Under the pieces are notes generated by a model. That model was not told the DNA's origin. It ran no database searches and saw nothing but the letters and a program-made list of their open reading frames with translations. The position numbers were made by a program, and so were the translations under genes. This document shows, piece by piece, positions 1-8,552 of a DNA stretch of 64,000 nt. The stretch comes from Clostridia bacterium (GTDB taxonomy: Bacteria > Bacillota > Clostridia > Christensenellales > Borkfalkiaceae). Location: positions 253,473 to 317,472 of the forward strand of contig JAIDCJ010000010.1 in the NCBI GenBank assembly GCA_029055875.1, in the 5' to 3' direction. Position 1 is the first letter of the stretch. Every line of letters begins with the position of its first letter.

Positions 1-909
1 ATCTGCCTTAGTAAGGGCGTTGACTGCGATAAAATCGTGCGCGGCACGCAGCCCATCTGCTTTGAAAACGCGGTTTGGGCTTACACGGTCGGTGCGGCAA
101 TCGCTATTAAAAAAGGCTGCAAAAAGGCTGCCGACGCGGCTGCGGCTATTGGCGTAGGACTTCAATCGTTCTGCATTCCCGGTTCGGTTGCGGAGAACAG
201 AAAGGTGGGTCTCGGCCACGGCAACCTCGGCAAAATGCTCCTTTCCGAAGAGACGGACTGCTTCTGCTTCCTTGCAGGTCACGAGAGCTTTGCGGCGGCA
301 GAGGGCGCAATCTCCATTGCAATGAACGCGAACAAGGTAAGAAAGAAGCCCCTTCGCGTTATCCTCAACGGTCTCGGCAAAGACGCTGCGTTCATCATTT
401 CGCGTATCAACGGCTTCACCTATTGCGAAACGGTGTTCGATCCCTATACCGAAACGGTTACGGTCACTAAGGAAGTTGCTTATTCGGACGGCCCCCGCGC
501 GAAAGTAAAGTGCTACGGCGCGGATAACGTTCCCGAAGGCGTTGCAATTATGAAGCTTGAAAAGGTTGGCGTTTCCATTACGGGTAACTCCACCAATCCC
601 ACGCGTTTCCAACACCCCGTTGCGGGCACCTATAAAAAGTGGTGCAACGAGAACGGCGTGAATTATTTCTCCGTTGCATCGGGCGGCGGCACGGGCAGAA
701 CCCTGCACCCCGATAACATGGCGGCAGGGCCTTCCTCCTACGGCATGACGGATACGATGGGCAGAATGCACTCGGACGCACAGTTCGCAGGCAGCTCTTC
801 CGTTCCCGCGCACGTTGAAATGATGGGCCTTATCGGCATGGGCAACAACCCCATGGTCGGCGCAACGGTTGCAGTAGCCGTTGCCGTGCAAGAGGGTATG
901 AATAAATAA
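1..909 (+). CDS. GGGtGRT-family protein (5' end outside window)
   Basis: The reading frame is already open at base 1, so the gene starts upstream of the window; a GTG at 37 is internal. About 302 residues are visible. The protein carries the stretch SGGGTGRTLHPDNMA, the motif after which the uncharacterised GGGtGRT family is named, and is rich in glycine and alanine. Its biochemical role is not established, and I infer none beyond a probable cytosolic location. It ends just before a strong terminator, so it is not co-transcribed with the next gene. The family assignment rests on the name-giving motif and general resemblance. Confidence 0.85.
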   Translation: MCLSKGVDCDKIVRGTQPICFENAVWAYTVGAAIAIKKGCKKAADAAAAIGVGLQSFCIPGSVAENRKVGLGHGNLGKMLLSEETDCFCFLAGHESFAAAEGAISIAMNANKVRKKPLRVILNGLGKDAAFIISRINGFTYCETVFDPYTETVTVTKEVAYSDGPRAKVKCYGADNVPEGVAIMKLEKVGVSITGNSTNPTRFQHPVAGTYKKWCNENGVNYFSVASGGGTGRTLHPDNMAAGPSSYGMTDTMGRMHSDAQFAGSSSVPAHVEMMGLIGMGNNPMVGATVAVAVAVQEGMNK

Positions 910-924
910 TCGAATGAGTTTGGA

Positions 925-954
925 AAACCGTCTGTGTATTCAGGCGGTTTTTCA
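925..954 (+). terminator. Rho-independent terminator
   Basis: A 10-bp stem (925-934 with 941-950, one G-U pair) closes a 6-base loop and runs into a T tract. It ends the transcript of the upstream gene. Confidence 0.85.
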
Positions 955-960
955 TTTTCC

Positions 961-989
961 TTGACGAAATAATGTGGAAAGGATATAAT
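961..989 (+). promoter_or_regulatory. Consensus promoter abutting tcdA (leaderless arrangement)
   Basis: TTGACG at 961-966 and TATAAT at 984-989 are 17 bases apart. The ATG of the next gene is at 1000, only 10 bases after the -10 box, so transcription should begin within about 4 bases of the start codon and no Shine-Dalgarno fits in the message. Confidence 0.85.
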
Positions 990-999
990 ACCTTTATAT

Positions 1000-1698
1000 A
1001 TGGAAAGTCAGTTTTCGAGAACTCAGTTATTGTTCGGCAAAGAGGCGATGGAAAAGCTCGCCGCTTCGCGTGTGGCGGTGTTCGGGCTGGGCGGCGTAGG
1101 CGGCTACACCGTGGAGGCTTTGGCGCGCTCGGGTGTGGGCGCGCTCGATTTGATTGACAACGATAAAGTGAGCCTTACCAACCTCAACCGGCAAATTCTT
1201 GCAACCCATCATACGATAGGGGAGTACAAAGCGGACGTCGCTAGCGCGCGCGTAAAGGAAATTAACCCCGACTGCAAGGTGACTGCGCACAAGGTTTTCT
1301 ATCTGCCCGAAACGCAAGGCGAGTTCGATTTTACGAAGTTTGATTATATCGTGGACGCAATCGATACGGTTGCGGGCAAAATTGCGATTATCGAAAACGC
1401 GGAAAAGTGCGGCGTTCCCGTCATTAGTTGTATGGGCGCGGGGAATAAGCTTGATCCGACTGCGTTCGAGGTTGCCGATATTTATAAAACATCCGTCTGT
1501 CCGCTTGCAAAGGTCATGCGCCGCGAGCTCAAAAAACGCGGCGTTCAGAAGTGCAAGGTCGTTTATTCCAAGGAAGAGCCTTTCGTGAAGGGCGCCGAAG
1601 AGGACGGCAAACGGATTCCCGCGAGCGTTGCATTCGTGCCGAGCGTTGCGGGGCTCATTTTAGCGGGCGAAGTAATTAAAGATTTAATAGGAACGTAA
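1000..1698 (+). CDS. tcdA: tRNA threonylcarbamoyladenosine dehydratase (TcdA/ThiF-like E1 fold)
   Basis: The 232-residue protein has an N-terminal Rossmann motif GLGGVGG (about residues 29-35) followed by DLIDNDKVSLTNLNRQ, as in E1/ThiF/MoeB enzymes that adenylate a carboxylate. Length and the SCMGAGNKLDP region match the TcdA (CsdL/YgdL) branch, which converts t6A37 in ANN-decoding tRNAs to the cyclic form using ATP. The start at 1000 is chosen because the promoter sits immediately upstream; no ribosome binding site is present. It is followed after 4 bases by a ttcA-like gene, giving a two-gene tRNA modification operon. Confidence 0.88.
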   Translation: MESQFSRTQLLFGKEAMEKLAASRVAVFGLGGVGGYTVEALARSGVGALDLIDNDKVSLTNLNRQILATHHTIGEYKADVASARVKEINPDCKVTAHKVFYLPETQGEFDFTKFDYIVDAIDTVAGKIAIIENAEKCGVPVISCMGAGNKLDPTAFEVADIYKTSVCPLAKVMRRELKKRGVQKCKVVYSKEEPFVKGAEEDGKRIPASVAFVPSVAGLILAGEVIKDLIGT

Positions 1699-1702
1699 GT
1701 GA

Positions 1703-2521
1703 ATGGAGATTCAAACGAAGGCGGAGGAGAGCCTCAGAAAAAAATTTCATAAAAAGCTGTTCTCGGCGTTTGCGAAGGGAATCGTCGCCTACGATATGAT
1801 TCAGCCGAACGACCGTATCGCAGTCTGCATTTCGGGCGGAAAGGATTCCATGATTATGGCAAAGCTGTTTCAGGAATTACAGCGGCACCATAAGTTTGAA
1901 TTCGGGCTCACGTTTCTCATGATGGATCCCGGTTACAGCAAGGAAAACCGCGAGCTCATTGAAAAAAACGCGCTTGCTTTGGGCATTCCTCTAACTATAT
2001 ATGAAACGGACATTTTCGAGAACGTCACGCATATCGAAAAATCGCCCTGCTATATCTGCGCGAGAATGCGGCGCGGGCATTTATATTCCAAGGCGAAGGA
2101 GCTCGGCTGTAATAAGATTGCTTTGGGCCACCATTACGACGACGTGATTGAAACCATTTTAATGGGAATGCTCTACGGCGCGCAGGTGCAAACCATGATG
2201 CCCAAGCTTAAGAGTACGAACTTTGAGGGAATGGAGCTCATTCGTCCCATGTACTTCGTGCGCGAGGCGGATATTAAGGCTTGGCGCGATTACAACGGAC
2301 TGCGATTCATTCAGTGTGCGTGCAGGTTTACGGAGAATGCGGCGGAAGAGCCGAGCATTTCCAAGCGGCAGAAGGTGAAAGAACTGATAGCCGAATTAAA
2401 AAAGGAAGATCCCGAAATTGAACAGAATATTTTCAAGAGCGTAGAAAACGTGAGCCTTTCCACCGTGATTGCTTATAAAGATAAAGAGGGGAATAAGCAC
2501 CGCTTTACCGACGAATATTAA
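1703..2521 (+). CDS. TtcA-family tRNA thiolation ATP pyrophosphatase
   Basis: A 272-residue PP-loop protein with SGGKDS near residue 44 (nucleotide binding) and a CxxC pair in PCYICARMRRG, matching the TtcA/TtuA group, which adenylates and thiolates tRNA bases (2-thiocytidine 32 in the TtcA branch) with iron-sulfur cluster chemistry. A further CAC pair lies near residue 205. It starts 4 bases after tcdA and is probably translationally coupled to it. Which tRNA base is modified cannot be told from sequence, so I give no firm symbol. Confidence 0.83.
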   Translation: MEIQTKAEESLRKKFHKKLFSAFAKGIVAYDMIQPNDRIAVCISGGKDSMIMAKLFQELQRHHKFEFGLTFLMMDPGYSKENRELIEKNALALGIPLTIYETDIFENVTHIEKSPCYICARMRRGHLYSKAKELGCNKIALGHHYDDVIETILMGMLYGAQVQTMMPKLKSTNFEGMELIRPMYFVREADIKAWRDYNGLRFIQCACRFTENAAEEPSISKRQKVKELIAELKKEDPEIEQNIFKSVENVSLSTVIAYKDKEGNKHRFTDEY

Positions 2522-2550
2522 AAAAGCGCCGTCCATTTGGACGGCGCTTA
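2522..2550 (-). terminator. Terminator of the reverse-strand HTH gene, possibly bidirectional
   Basis: A perfect 11-bp stem (2525-2535 with 2540-2550) has a 4-base loop. The A run on its left gives a six-base T tract when read on the minus strand, directly after the HTH gene. On the plus strand the downstream side is only weakly T-rich. Confidence 0.8.
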
Positions 2551-2556
2551 GATTAT

Positions 2557-2748
2557 TTATCTTTCAAATAAATCAGACGGTTCGCATTCAAATATTTGAC
2601 AAAGGCTTTCGATTGTTTCATATCGGATAGACTTTGTTTGGTTTGTAACCATTTTGTTAAAATTCTGATAACTCATGCCAAGCTGCATATACAACCAATA
2701 TTTTGTCTTTTGTTTTTCTTCTAAAAGTTCCAACACTCGTAACTTCAT
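2557..2748 (-). CDS. Small XRE/Cro-type helix-turn-helix regulator
   Basis: A 63-residue protein consisting of essentially one Cro/CI-type HTH domain: a helix ending in KTKYWLYMQLGMSYQNFNKMV (scan and recognition helices) and a C-terminal SLCQIFECEPSDLFE, typical of short YozG/XRE regulators. It is AT-rich compared with the ribosomal genes beside it. It diverges from a DUF6809-type gene, and two near-identical palindromes lie between them, so I infer that it binds these and controls both genes. The start ATG has an AAGG-type ribosome binding site 8 bases upstream. Confidence 0.85.
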   Translation of the reverse strand: MKLRVLELLEEKQKTKYWLYMQLGMSYQNFNKMVTNQTKSIRYETIESLCQIFECEPSDLFER

Positions 2749-2764
2749 AATTTCTTACCTTTAT

Positions 2765-2845
2765 ATTATATAATGTTTGCATTATATAATAAAAAAATGA
2801 TTGACATATAGACTATTACATTATATAATGTTTACATTAGATAAT
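2765..2845. promoter_or_regulatory. Twin 26-bp palindromic operators and promoter of the XRE/DUF6809 pair
   Basis: Two copies of an 11-4-11 palindrome lie at 2765-2790 (perfect) and 2820-2845 (one mismatch); the half-site is ATTATATAATG. A plus-strand promoter TTGACA (2801-2806), 17-base spacer and TATAAT (2824-2829) lies between them, with its -10 box inside the second operator. The first palindrome also holds a TATAAT on the minus strand (2765-2770) 17 bases before the HTH start codon. A dimeric repressor bound here would block both directions. Confidence 0.8.
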
Positions 2846-2866
2846 CAATATTGGAGAGGTGAGTAG

Positions 2867-3154
2867 TTGAAAAATTCTGCAATCAAGGATATGTTAAACG
2901 GAAAGAGGGGGAAGTTTGATCAGGTTGAGCTTGGGGGGGAATATTGGGAATGCGCATCGCTCTGTTCGCAAAAAGAAAGGAGCTTGTGTGAAAAGTTGGA
3001 AGAGTATCCCGAGCTTTTGAGAATGTACGCCGAACTCGATGATTTGGAAGCGAAAAAAAACGCGCGTTTATTAGAAGATTATTATGCCGAAGGCTTTTCT
3101 TTCGGGCTATCGGTCGGGTTGGAAACGGCGGAACGCGGACAGAATTACCGCTGA
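2867..3154 (+). CDS. DUF6809-type small protein
   Basis: A 95-residue, charged, mostly helical protein starting at a TTG with GGAGAGG 7 bases upstream. The layout, a short polar N-terminus, a central helix with LLRMYAELDDLEAK, and a terminal YYAEGFSFGLSVGLETA, matches the DUF6809 pattern also seen in the gene at 19752. These small Clostridia proteins have no known function that I can name and often sit beside an XRE regulator, as here. It is AT-rich and stands between a terminator and the ribosomal promoter, so it looks like an accessory insertion. The start codon is less certain than the frame. Confidence 0.65.
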   Translation: MKNSAIKDMLNGKRGKFDQVELGGEYWECASLCSQKERSLCEKLEEYPELLRMYAELDDLEAKKNARLLEDYYAEGFSFGLSVGLETAERGQNYR

Positions 3155-3194
3155 AAAAATTTGAAAAATTTTTCCCAAAATACCGTTCAAATCG

Positions 3195-3223
3195 TTGACA
3201 ATACCATATATAAATGTTATTAT
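3195..3223 (+). promoter_or_regulatory. Promoter of the S10-spc ribosomal operon
   Basis: TTGACA (3195-3200), 17-base spacer and TATTAT (3218-3223). Predicted transcription start is near 3230, which leaves a leader of about 257 bases before rpsJ. Confidence 0.8.
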
Positions 3224-3229
3224 TTATAG

Positions 3230-3486
3230 GCTTGTGTCTTAACAGGCATTTTATGCTGTGCAAATCGGCGTATTGGGTTGAGGCGGGAAGTTACTGAAAA
3301 ATCGAGGCGAAAAAGCCCCTCGGCAGATAATTTCCGCTGACAAATGTAGAGGCGCGACCTCTGCGACTAACCGAGGCTTTTGCGAGGAAACACCGCAAAG
3401 CGAGTGTTTTTTTGATGAGATTGCCTCGATACGCACGGTTGAGTTGACGCAAAGTACAACAGTTAGTATAAGAAGGAGAAACAAAA
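3230..3486 (+). promoter_or_regulatory. Structured leader with attenuator-like terminator upstream of rpsJ
   Basis: The leader contains hairpins at 3303-3322 and 3348-3362, then an intrinsic-terminator shape at 3388-3413: AAACACCGC pairs with GCG-A-GTGTTT and is followed by seven T. A competing pairing, CTTTTGCG (3377-3384) with CGCAAAG (3394-3400), uses the left arm of that stem, and CGAGGC (3372-3377) can pair with GCCTCG (3423-3428) around it. Mutually exclusive folds are what an attenuator needs. S10-operon leaders controlled by a ribosomal protein are known in other bacteria; which ligand acts here is not visible. GAAGGAG at 3472-3478 is the rpsJ binding site. Confidence 0.65.
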
Positions 3487-3786
3487 ATGGCAGTACAGAA
3501 AATCAGAATCAAACTTTCGGCTTACGATCACGAGCTCGTCGACGAGGCGGCTAAGAGAATCGTAGAGACGATGCAGAAGGGCGGAGCAAAAATTTCCGGT
3601 CCCATTCCGCTTCCTACGGAGCGCGAAGTGGTAACGATCTTGCGCAGCCCTCACAAATATAAAGATAGCCGCGAGCAGTTCGAGCTCCGCACCTATAAGA
3701 GAATTATCGATATCTATTCTCCCAACGCGAAGCTTCTCGACAGCATTCACCTCCCCGCAGGCGTGGATATCAAGGTAAAACTGTAA
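3487..3786 (+). CDS. rpsJ: 30S ribosomal protein uS10
   Basis: 99 residues, normal uS10 length. It has the typical opening [24 protein letters not shown] and the loop region GPIPLPT that reaches into the 30S head. First gene of the S10 cluster, with a GAAGGAG site 8 bases before the ATG. In other bacteria uS10 is also the transcription elongation factor NusE. No anomalies. Confidence 0.98.
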   Translation: MAVQKIRIKLSAYDHELVDEAAKRIVETMQKGGAKISGPIPLPTEREVVTILRSPHKYKDSREQFELRTYKRIIDIYSPNAKLLDSIHLPAGVDIKVKL

Positions 3787-3851
3787 TCCGAGAATACTTT
3801 GGAAAAAGGTATTGTGGATATATATTATAAGGAAAAGGAGTGAACTTTACA

Positions 3852-4490
3852 ATGAGTAGTAAAGCAATCATCGGCCGCAAGGTGGGTATGACCCAGCTCT
3901 TCGCGGAAGACGGGAAAGTAATTCCCGTAACGGTTGTGGAGGCAGGCCCCTGCCCCGTAGTGCAAGTGAAAACGGTAGAATCGGACGGGTACGTCGCGTT
4001 GAAACTCGGTTTTATCCCCGCAAAGGAAAAAGACCTCAACAAGCCCGAGCTCGGTCAGTTCAAGAAAGCAGGCGTTGCGCCCTGCAAGGTTTTGAAGGAA
4101 GTCCGTATCGACAGCGTGGAAGGCTATGAAGTCGGCAAGGCGGTAACGGCGGACGTATTCAAGGCAGGCGATAAGGTAGACGCCAGCGGCGTGACCAAAG
4201 GTCACGGTTACACCGGTGTCATCAAGAGATGGAACCAGCACCGCTTGAAGGAAACCCACGGCGTAGGCCCCGTACACAGAGAACCCGGTTCAATGGGTGC
4301 GAACAGCACGCCCTCCCGCGTATTCAAGCATAAGCACCTCGCAGGTCAGTACGGTGTCGAGAACGTCACCATTCAGAACTTAGAGGTCGTTCGCGTAGAC
4401 GCCGCGAGAAACGCAATCCTCGTAAAGGGTGCGATTCCCGGCCCCAAGGGCAGCGTCGTCATGCTGAAAACGAGCGTGAAGAGCAAATAA
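3852..4490 (+). CDS. rplC: 50S ribosomal protein uL3
   Basis: 212 residues from the ATG at 3852, opening SSKAIIGRKVGMTQLF as expected for bacterial uL3, with the conserved KGHGYTGVIKRW and GPVHREPGSMGANSTPSRV stretch of the loop that approaches the peptidyl transferase centre. A GTG at 3840 in the same frame overlaps the GGAAAAGGAG binding site and is therefore rejected as the start. The 65-base gap after rpsJ is the longest within this part of the operon. Confidence 0.97.
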   Translation: MSSKAIIGRKVGMTQLFAEDGKVIPVTVVEAGPCPVVQVKTVESDGYVALKLGFIPAKEKDLNKPELGQFKKAGVAPCKVLKEVRIDSVEGYEVGKAVTADVFKAGDKVDASGVTKGHGYTGVIKRWNQHRLKETHGVGPVHREPGSMGANSTPSRVFKHKHLAGQYGVENVTIQNLEVVRVDAARNAILVKGAIPGPKGSVVMLKTSVKSK

Positions 4491-4501
4491 GGAGAAAGAC
4501 C

Positions 4502-5125
4502 ATGGCAAAGGTGAAAGTTTATAATATGAAAGGCGAAGAGGTTGGCAACATCAACCTTTCCGATAAAGTATTCGGTGCTGAGTACAACGAACCGCTCATT
4601 CATCAGGCAGTCGTAACGTATCTTTGCAATCAGAGACAGGGCACGAAGTCCACGCTTACCCGCACGGAAGTGCGCGGCGGCGGCGCAAAGCCCTGGAGAC
4701 AGAAGGGTACGGGCAGAGCGCGTCAGGGCTCCATCCGTGCACCCCAGTGGATCAAGGGCGGCGTGGTATTCGCACCCAAGCCCCGCGACTTCTCCAAGAA
4801 GATGAACGCGAGCGCAAAGAGAGGCGCACTCCTTTCCGCACTTTCCAAGAAGGTTGCAGACGGCGAGCTCCTCGTTGTGGACGAAGTGAAAGTCACGGCT
4901 CCCAAGACCAAAGAGATGGAAGCGTTCCGCAAAGCGTTGAAGCTTGACAAGCGCGCAGTCCTCGTCATGGACGAGCCCAATCAGGACGTGATCCTTGCGG
5001 CGCGTAACTTAGAGACGCTTTCCACGATTTCCGTAAGCGAAATCAACACCTACGAAATCGTATCGAACGCGGTCATAGTTCTCACGAAAGGTTCCGTCAA
5101 AAAGTTAGAGGAGGTTTACGCTTAA
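4502..5125 (+). CDS. rplD: 50S ribosomal protein uL4
   Basis: 207 residues, with the conserved RGGGAKPWRQKGTGRARQG loop that lines the exit tunnel. In gamma-proteobacteria uL4 represses the S10 operon; a similar role at the leader described at 3230 is possible but not shown here. Its TAA overlaps the ATG of rplW by one base, so the two are translationally coupled. Confidence 0.97.
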   Translation: MAKVKVYNMKGEEVGNINLSDKVFGAEYNEPLIHQAVVTYLCNQRQGTKSTLTRTEVRGGGAKPWRQKGTGRARQGSIRAPQWIKGGVVFAPKPRDFSKKMNASAKRGALLSALSKKVADGELLVVDEVKVTAPKTKEMEAFRKALKLDKRAVLVMDEPNQDVILAARNLETLSTISVSEINTYEIVSNAVIVLTKGSVKKLEEVYA

Positions 5126-5415
5126 TGTTGCCCCAGGATATTATTTTGAAACCCGTACTTACCGAGAAAGGGTACGACGGGATCGCGGAAAAACGCTATA
5201 CCTTCAAGGTAGCAAAGTCCGCGAACAAGACGCAAATCAAAATTGCGGCAGAGCAGATGTTCGGCGTAAAAGTAAAGAGCGTGAACACCGTAACCTGCCC
5301 CGGCAAGCTCAAGAGAATGGGCAGAAACGAGGGTTACACCCCCACGACGAAAAAGGCGATCATCACGCTGCACGAAGACAGCAAACCCATCGAAGCCTTC
5401 GACTCGTTGTCGTAA
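5125..5415 (+). CDS. rplW: 50S ribosomal protein uL23
   Basis: 96 residues, normal length, with the typical KPVLTEKGYD opening and the NKTQIKIAAEQMFGVKVKSVNT core. The protein forms the rim of the exit tunnel where trigger factor and the signal recognition particle dock. It overlaps rplD by one base. Confidence 0.97.
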   Translation: MLPQDIILKPVLTEKGYDGIAEKRYTFKVAKSANKTQIKIAAEQMFGVKVKSVNTVTCPGKLKRMGRNEGYTPTTKKAIITLHEDSKPIEAFDSLS

Positions 5416-5433
5416 GAAACGGAGGAATGAAAA

Positions 5434-6261
5434 ATGGCAGTCAAGAGATATAAACCGACCTCTCCCGCCCGCCGTCTGATGACGGTGCCCGTCTACGGAG
5501 AGATTTCCAAGAACAAACCCGAGCGCGGACTCCTCGAAGATCAGCGCAAGTCGGGCGGCAGAAACAACACGGGTAAAATCACCGTCCGTCACATCGGCGG
5601 CGGCAACAGACGTAAATACCGTGTCATCGATTTCAAGCGCAATAAAGACGGCATTCCCGCAACGGTGAAGAACATTCAGTACGATCCCAACCGCAGCGCA
5701 AACATCGCGCTCCTCGTTTATGCAGACGGCGAAAAGAGATACATTCTCGCTCCCGTCGGCCTCAACGCAGGCGACAAGGTCATGAGCGGCGAGGGTGCGG
5801 ATATCAAGGTAGGAAATGCACTTCCGCTCTCCGCAATTCCCGTAGGTACGATGATTCACAACATCGAAATGAAGCCCGGCCGCGGCGGTCAGATTGCAAG
5901 AAGCGCAGGAATTTCCGCTCAGATCATGGCGCGCGAAGGAAACTACGCGACCATCAAAATGCCCTCGGGCGAAATGAGACTCATTCCCGTTACCTGCAAA
6001 GCGACCATCGGTCAGGTTGGTAACGTAGAACACGAAATCATCCGCATCGGTAAAGCGGGTAAGACGCGCCACCTCGGCGTTCGTCCTACCGTCCGCGGTT
6101 CGGTTATGAACCCGAACGATCACCCTCACGGTGGTGGTGAAGGTAAATCGCCCGTGGGCCATGCAGGTCCCGAGACGCCTTGGGGTAAGCCCGCTCTCGG
6201 TTACAAGACGAGAAAGAAGAAGAATCCTACGAGCAGATTCATCTTGAAGAGAATCAATTAA
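5434..6261 (+). CDS. rplB: 50S ribosomal protein uL2
   Basis: 275 residues, with the conserved opening [11 protein letters not shown], the central [21 protein letters not shown] region and the C-terminal [11 protein letters not shown] motif with the histidine near the peptidyl transferase centre. GGAGGA precedes the ATG. Normal length and position between rplW and rpsS. Confidence 0.98.
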   Translation: MAVKRYKPTSPARRLMTVPVYGEISKNKPERGLLEDQRKSGGRNNTGKITVRHIGGGNRRKYRVIDFKRNKDGIPATVKNIQYDPNRSANIALLVYADGEKRYILAPVGLNAGDKVMSGEGADIKVGNALPLSAIPVGTMIHNIEMKPGRGGQIARSAGISAQIMAREGNYATIKMPSGEMRLIPVTCKATIGQVGNVEHEIIRIGKAGKTRHLGVRPTVRGSVMNPNDHPHGGGEGKSPVGHAGPETPWGKPALGYKTRKKKNPTSRFILKRIN

Positions 6262-6274
6262 GGAGGGATAAGAA

Positions 6275-6553
6275 ATGTCGAGAAGCGTTAAAAAAGGACC
6301 TTACGTCGAAGCCAAATTGCTTGCACGCATCGAGGCGATGAACGAGGTCAATGAAAAGAAAGTACTCAAAACCTGGTCGAGAGCATCGACGATCTTCCCT
6401 CAGATGGTAGGACATACGATCGCTGTATACGACGGACGCAAACACGTTCCCGTATACGTCACGGAAGATATGGTAGGTTGCAAGCTCGGTGAGTTCGCTC
6501 CCACGAGAACGTTCAAAGGTCACACGGCAAAGACGACCTCACCTAAGAGATAA
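6275..6553 (+). CDS. rpsS: 30S ribosomal protein uS19
   Basis: 92 residues, opening [15 protein letters not shown] and carrying [30 protein letters not shown], typical of uS19 in the 30S head. GGAGGG lies before the start. No anomalies. Confidence 0.98.
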   Translation: MSRSVKKGPYVEAKLLARIEAMNEVNEKKVLKTWSRASTIFPQMVGHTIAVYDGRKHVPVYVTEDMVGCKLGEFAPTRTFKGHTAKTTSPKR

Positions 6554-6564
6554 GGAGAATCGAG

Positions 6565-6966
6565 ATGGCAGGAAATATGAAAAAGAAAGCCGAAAGGGTT
6601 GCCGAGAAAAAAGAAAAGCGCCCCTATGCAACGGCAAAATATATCAGAGTTTCTCCCTATAAGGTAAGAACGGTATTAGACGTTATCCGCGGCAAGTCCG
6701 TTCGCGAGGCGCAGGCGATCCTCGAGCACATGACGGACGCGGGCGCAGAGCCCACCAAGAAGGTGCTCATGAGCGCGGCGGCAAATGCGGAACACAACCT
6801 CGGTATGGACAGAGGCGACTTGTACGTTGCCGAGTGCTATGCAAACGGCGGTGCAATGCTCAAGAGAATGCAGCCCGTCAGCAAGGGTAGAGGCCATGCG
6901 ATTTTGAAGAGAACGAGCCACATCACGGTCATTCTTGACGTAAGAAAAGCGGAGGGTGAATTATAA
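6565..6966 (+). CDS. rplV: 50S ribosomal protein uL22
   Basis: 133 residues, slightly long because of a Lys/Glu-rich N-terminus of about 20 residues ([15 protein letters not shown]) before the conserved [22 protein letters not shown]. The C-terminal hairpin with [12 protein letters not shown] reaches the tunnel constriction where macrolides bind. Its TAA overlaps the rpsC ATG by one base. Confidence 0.97.
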   Translation: MAGNMKKKAERVAEKKEKRPYATAKYIRVSPYKVRTVLDVIRGKSVREAQAILEHMTDAGAEPTKKVLMSAAANAEHNLGMDRGDLYVAECYANGGAMLKRMQPVSKGRGHAILKRTSHITVILDVRKAEGEL

Positions 6967-7625
6967 TGGGACAGAAAGTGAATCCCCACGGATTGAGAGT
7001 CGGCGTTATTAAGAGCTGGGATACCCAATGGTATGCCGACAAAAAAGAGTTCGCGGCTTATTTGAAAGAAGACCACACCATTCGTACTTTCATTAAAAAG
7101 AAGTACTATGCGGCGGCAATTTCCAAAATCATTATCGAGAGAGCGGCGGGCAAAATCGTCGTTACCATCTACACGGGCCGTCCCGGCGTGCTCATCGGCA
7201 AAGCGGGTTCGGAGATCGAAGTGATCAAGAAGGACCTCGCAAAGCTCACGGGCGGAAAGGCCGTTATCATCAACGTAAACGAAGTGAGAAAGCCCGACGC
7301 GGACGCTCAGCTCGTTGCAGAAGGCGTTGCGGCTCAGCTCGAGAAGCGTATTTCCTTCCGCCGCGCTATGAAGCAGGCAATCGGTAAAACGATGCGTGCA
7401 GGCGTAAAGGGCGTGAAGATGCAGGTTAGCGGCCGTTTGGACGGACGCGAAATCGCAGGAACGGAGCACTATCACGAGGGCAGCATTCCTCTTCAGACGC
7501 TCCGCGCAGACATCGATTACGGCTTTGCAGAAGCGCACACGACGTTCGGTATGATCGGCGTCAAGTGCTGGATCTACAAGGGCGAAGTCCTCAAAGGCAA
7601 CAAGAAGCCTGAAGGAGGCAAATAA
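6966..7625 (+). CDS. rpsC: 30S ribosomal protein uS3
   Basis: 219 residues, opening [21 protein letters not shown], with a KH domain ([16 protein letters not shown]) and a C-terminal region containing [19 protein letters not shown]. uS3 lines the mRNA entry channel. It overlaps rplV upstream and rplP downstream by one base each, so translation is coupled across three genes. Confidence 0.98.
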   Translation: MGQKVNPHGLRVGVIKSWDTQWYADKKEFAAYLKEDHTIRTFIKKKYYAAAISKIIIERAAGKIVVTIYTGRPGVLIGKAGSEIEVIKKDLAKLTGGKAVIINVNEVRKPDADAQLVAEGVAAQLEKRISFRRAMKQAIGKTMRAGVKGVKMQVSGRLDGREIAGTEHYHEGSIPLQTLRADIDYGFAEAHTTFGMIGVKCWIYKGEVLKGNKKPEGGK

Positions 7626-8074
7626 TGTTAATCCCTAAGAGAGTTAAAAGAAGAAAACAACACCGCGGAACGCTGAAGGGCACCGCGCAGAAGGGCAATC
7701 AGGTTGCTTACGGCGAATACGGCCTCGTTTCCGAAGAGTTGGGCTGGATCAAATCCAACCAAATCGAGGCAGCGCGTATCGCAATGACCCGTTTCATCAA
7801 GCGCGGCGGTAAGGTTTGGATCGATATCTTCCCCCACAAGCCCATCACCCGTCACCCTGCGGAAGCCCGTATGGGTTCCGGTAAAGGCGGCGTAGAGTTC
7901 TGGGTAGCGGTGGTAAAGCCCGGCAGAGTCATGTTTGAAATGGCGGGCGTGCCCGAAGATACTGCAAGAGAGGCTATGCGCCTTGCTGCAAACAAACTTC
8001 CCGTTAAGTGCAAGTTTGTGAAAAAAGAACAGGCGGTTGTCGCCGAAAATACGACAGAAGGCGGTGAAGGTTAA
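7625..8074 (+). CDS. rplP: 50S ribosomal protein uL16
   Basis: 149 residues, opening [18 protein letters not shown], with [31 protein letters not shown] as in bacterial uL16, which helps place the A-site tRNA. The C-terminus ([13 protein letters not shown]) is a few residues longer than usual. One-base overlaps on both sides couple it to rpsC and rpmC. Confidence 0.97.
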   Translation: MLIPKRVKRRKQHRGTLKGTAQKGNQVAYGEYGLVSEELGWIKSNQIEAARIAMTRFIKRGGKVWIDIFPHKPITRHPAEARMGSGKGGVEFWVAVVKPGRVMFEMAGVPEDTAREAMRLAANKLPVKCKFVKKEQAVVAENTTEGGEG

Positions 8075-8268
8075 TGAAAGGAAACGAATTTCACAGCATG
8101 ACTGACGTCGAGCTCAATCAGAAATTACAGGACCTCAAAAGCGAGCTCTTCAATCTTCGCTTCCGCCATGCGTCCGGACAGCTTGAAAATCCTCTGTCTA
8201 TCAGAACCTGCAAGCGGGATATTGCGAAAGTAAACACGGAAATCCGCGCCCGTCAGGCAAAGGCGTAA
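8074..8268 (+). CDS. rpmC: 50S ribosomal protein uL29
   Basis: 64 residues forming a helical hairpin, with the signature [20 protein letters not shown]. It lies near the tunnel exit next to uL23. It overlaps the last base of rplP. Confidence 0.96.
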   Translation: MKGNEFHSMTDVELNQKLQDLKSELFNLRFRHASGQLENPLSIRTCKRDIAKVNTEIRARQAKA

Positions 8269-8279
8269 GGAGGGAAGAC

Positions 8280-8534
8280 ATGGAAAGAAATCTTAGAAAA
8301 GAAAGAGTCGGAATCGTTGTTTCCGATAAGATGGATAAGACGGTCGTCGTTGCGGTATCGGATAAGCGCAAGCACCCCGTATACAAAAAGACGATCACCT
8401 ATACCAAGAGATTCAAAGCGCACGACGAAGCAAACGAATGCGGCGTAGGCGACAAGGTTCGTATCGTTGAAACGAGAAAGCTCTCGAAAGATAAGAACTG
8501 GCGCGTAGCCGAAATCGTCGAGAAGGCGAAGTAA
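8280..8534 (+). CDS. rpsQ: 30S ribosomal protein uS17
   Basis: 84 residues of OB fold with the signature [23 protein letters not shown] and [23 protein letters not shown] precedes the ATG. Normal length; primary 16S rRNA binder. Confidence 0.97.
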   Translation: MERNLRKERVGIVVSDKMDKTVVVAVSDKRKHPVYKKTITYTKRFKAHDEANECGVGDKVRIVETRKLSKDKNWRVAEIVEKAK

Positions 8535-8552
8535 TCGGAAGGAGAATGAGAA

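Noticed and set aside
3444-3472. A second promoter directly before rpsJ (TTGACG, 17 bases, TATAAG)
   Set aside because: Transcripts from it would start after the GAAGGAG site at 3472-3478, and rpsJ would lose it; probably chance, though a leaderless start cannot be ruled out.
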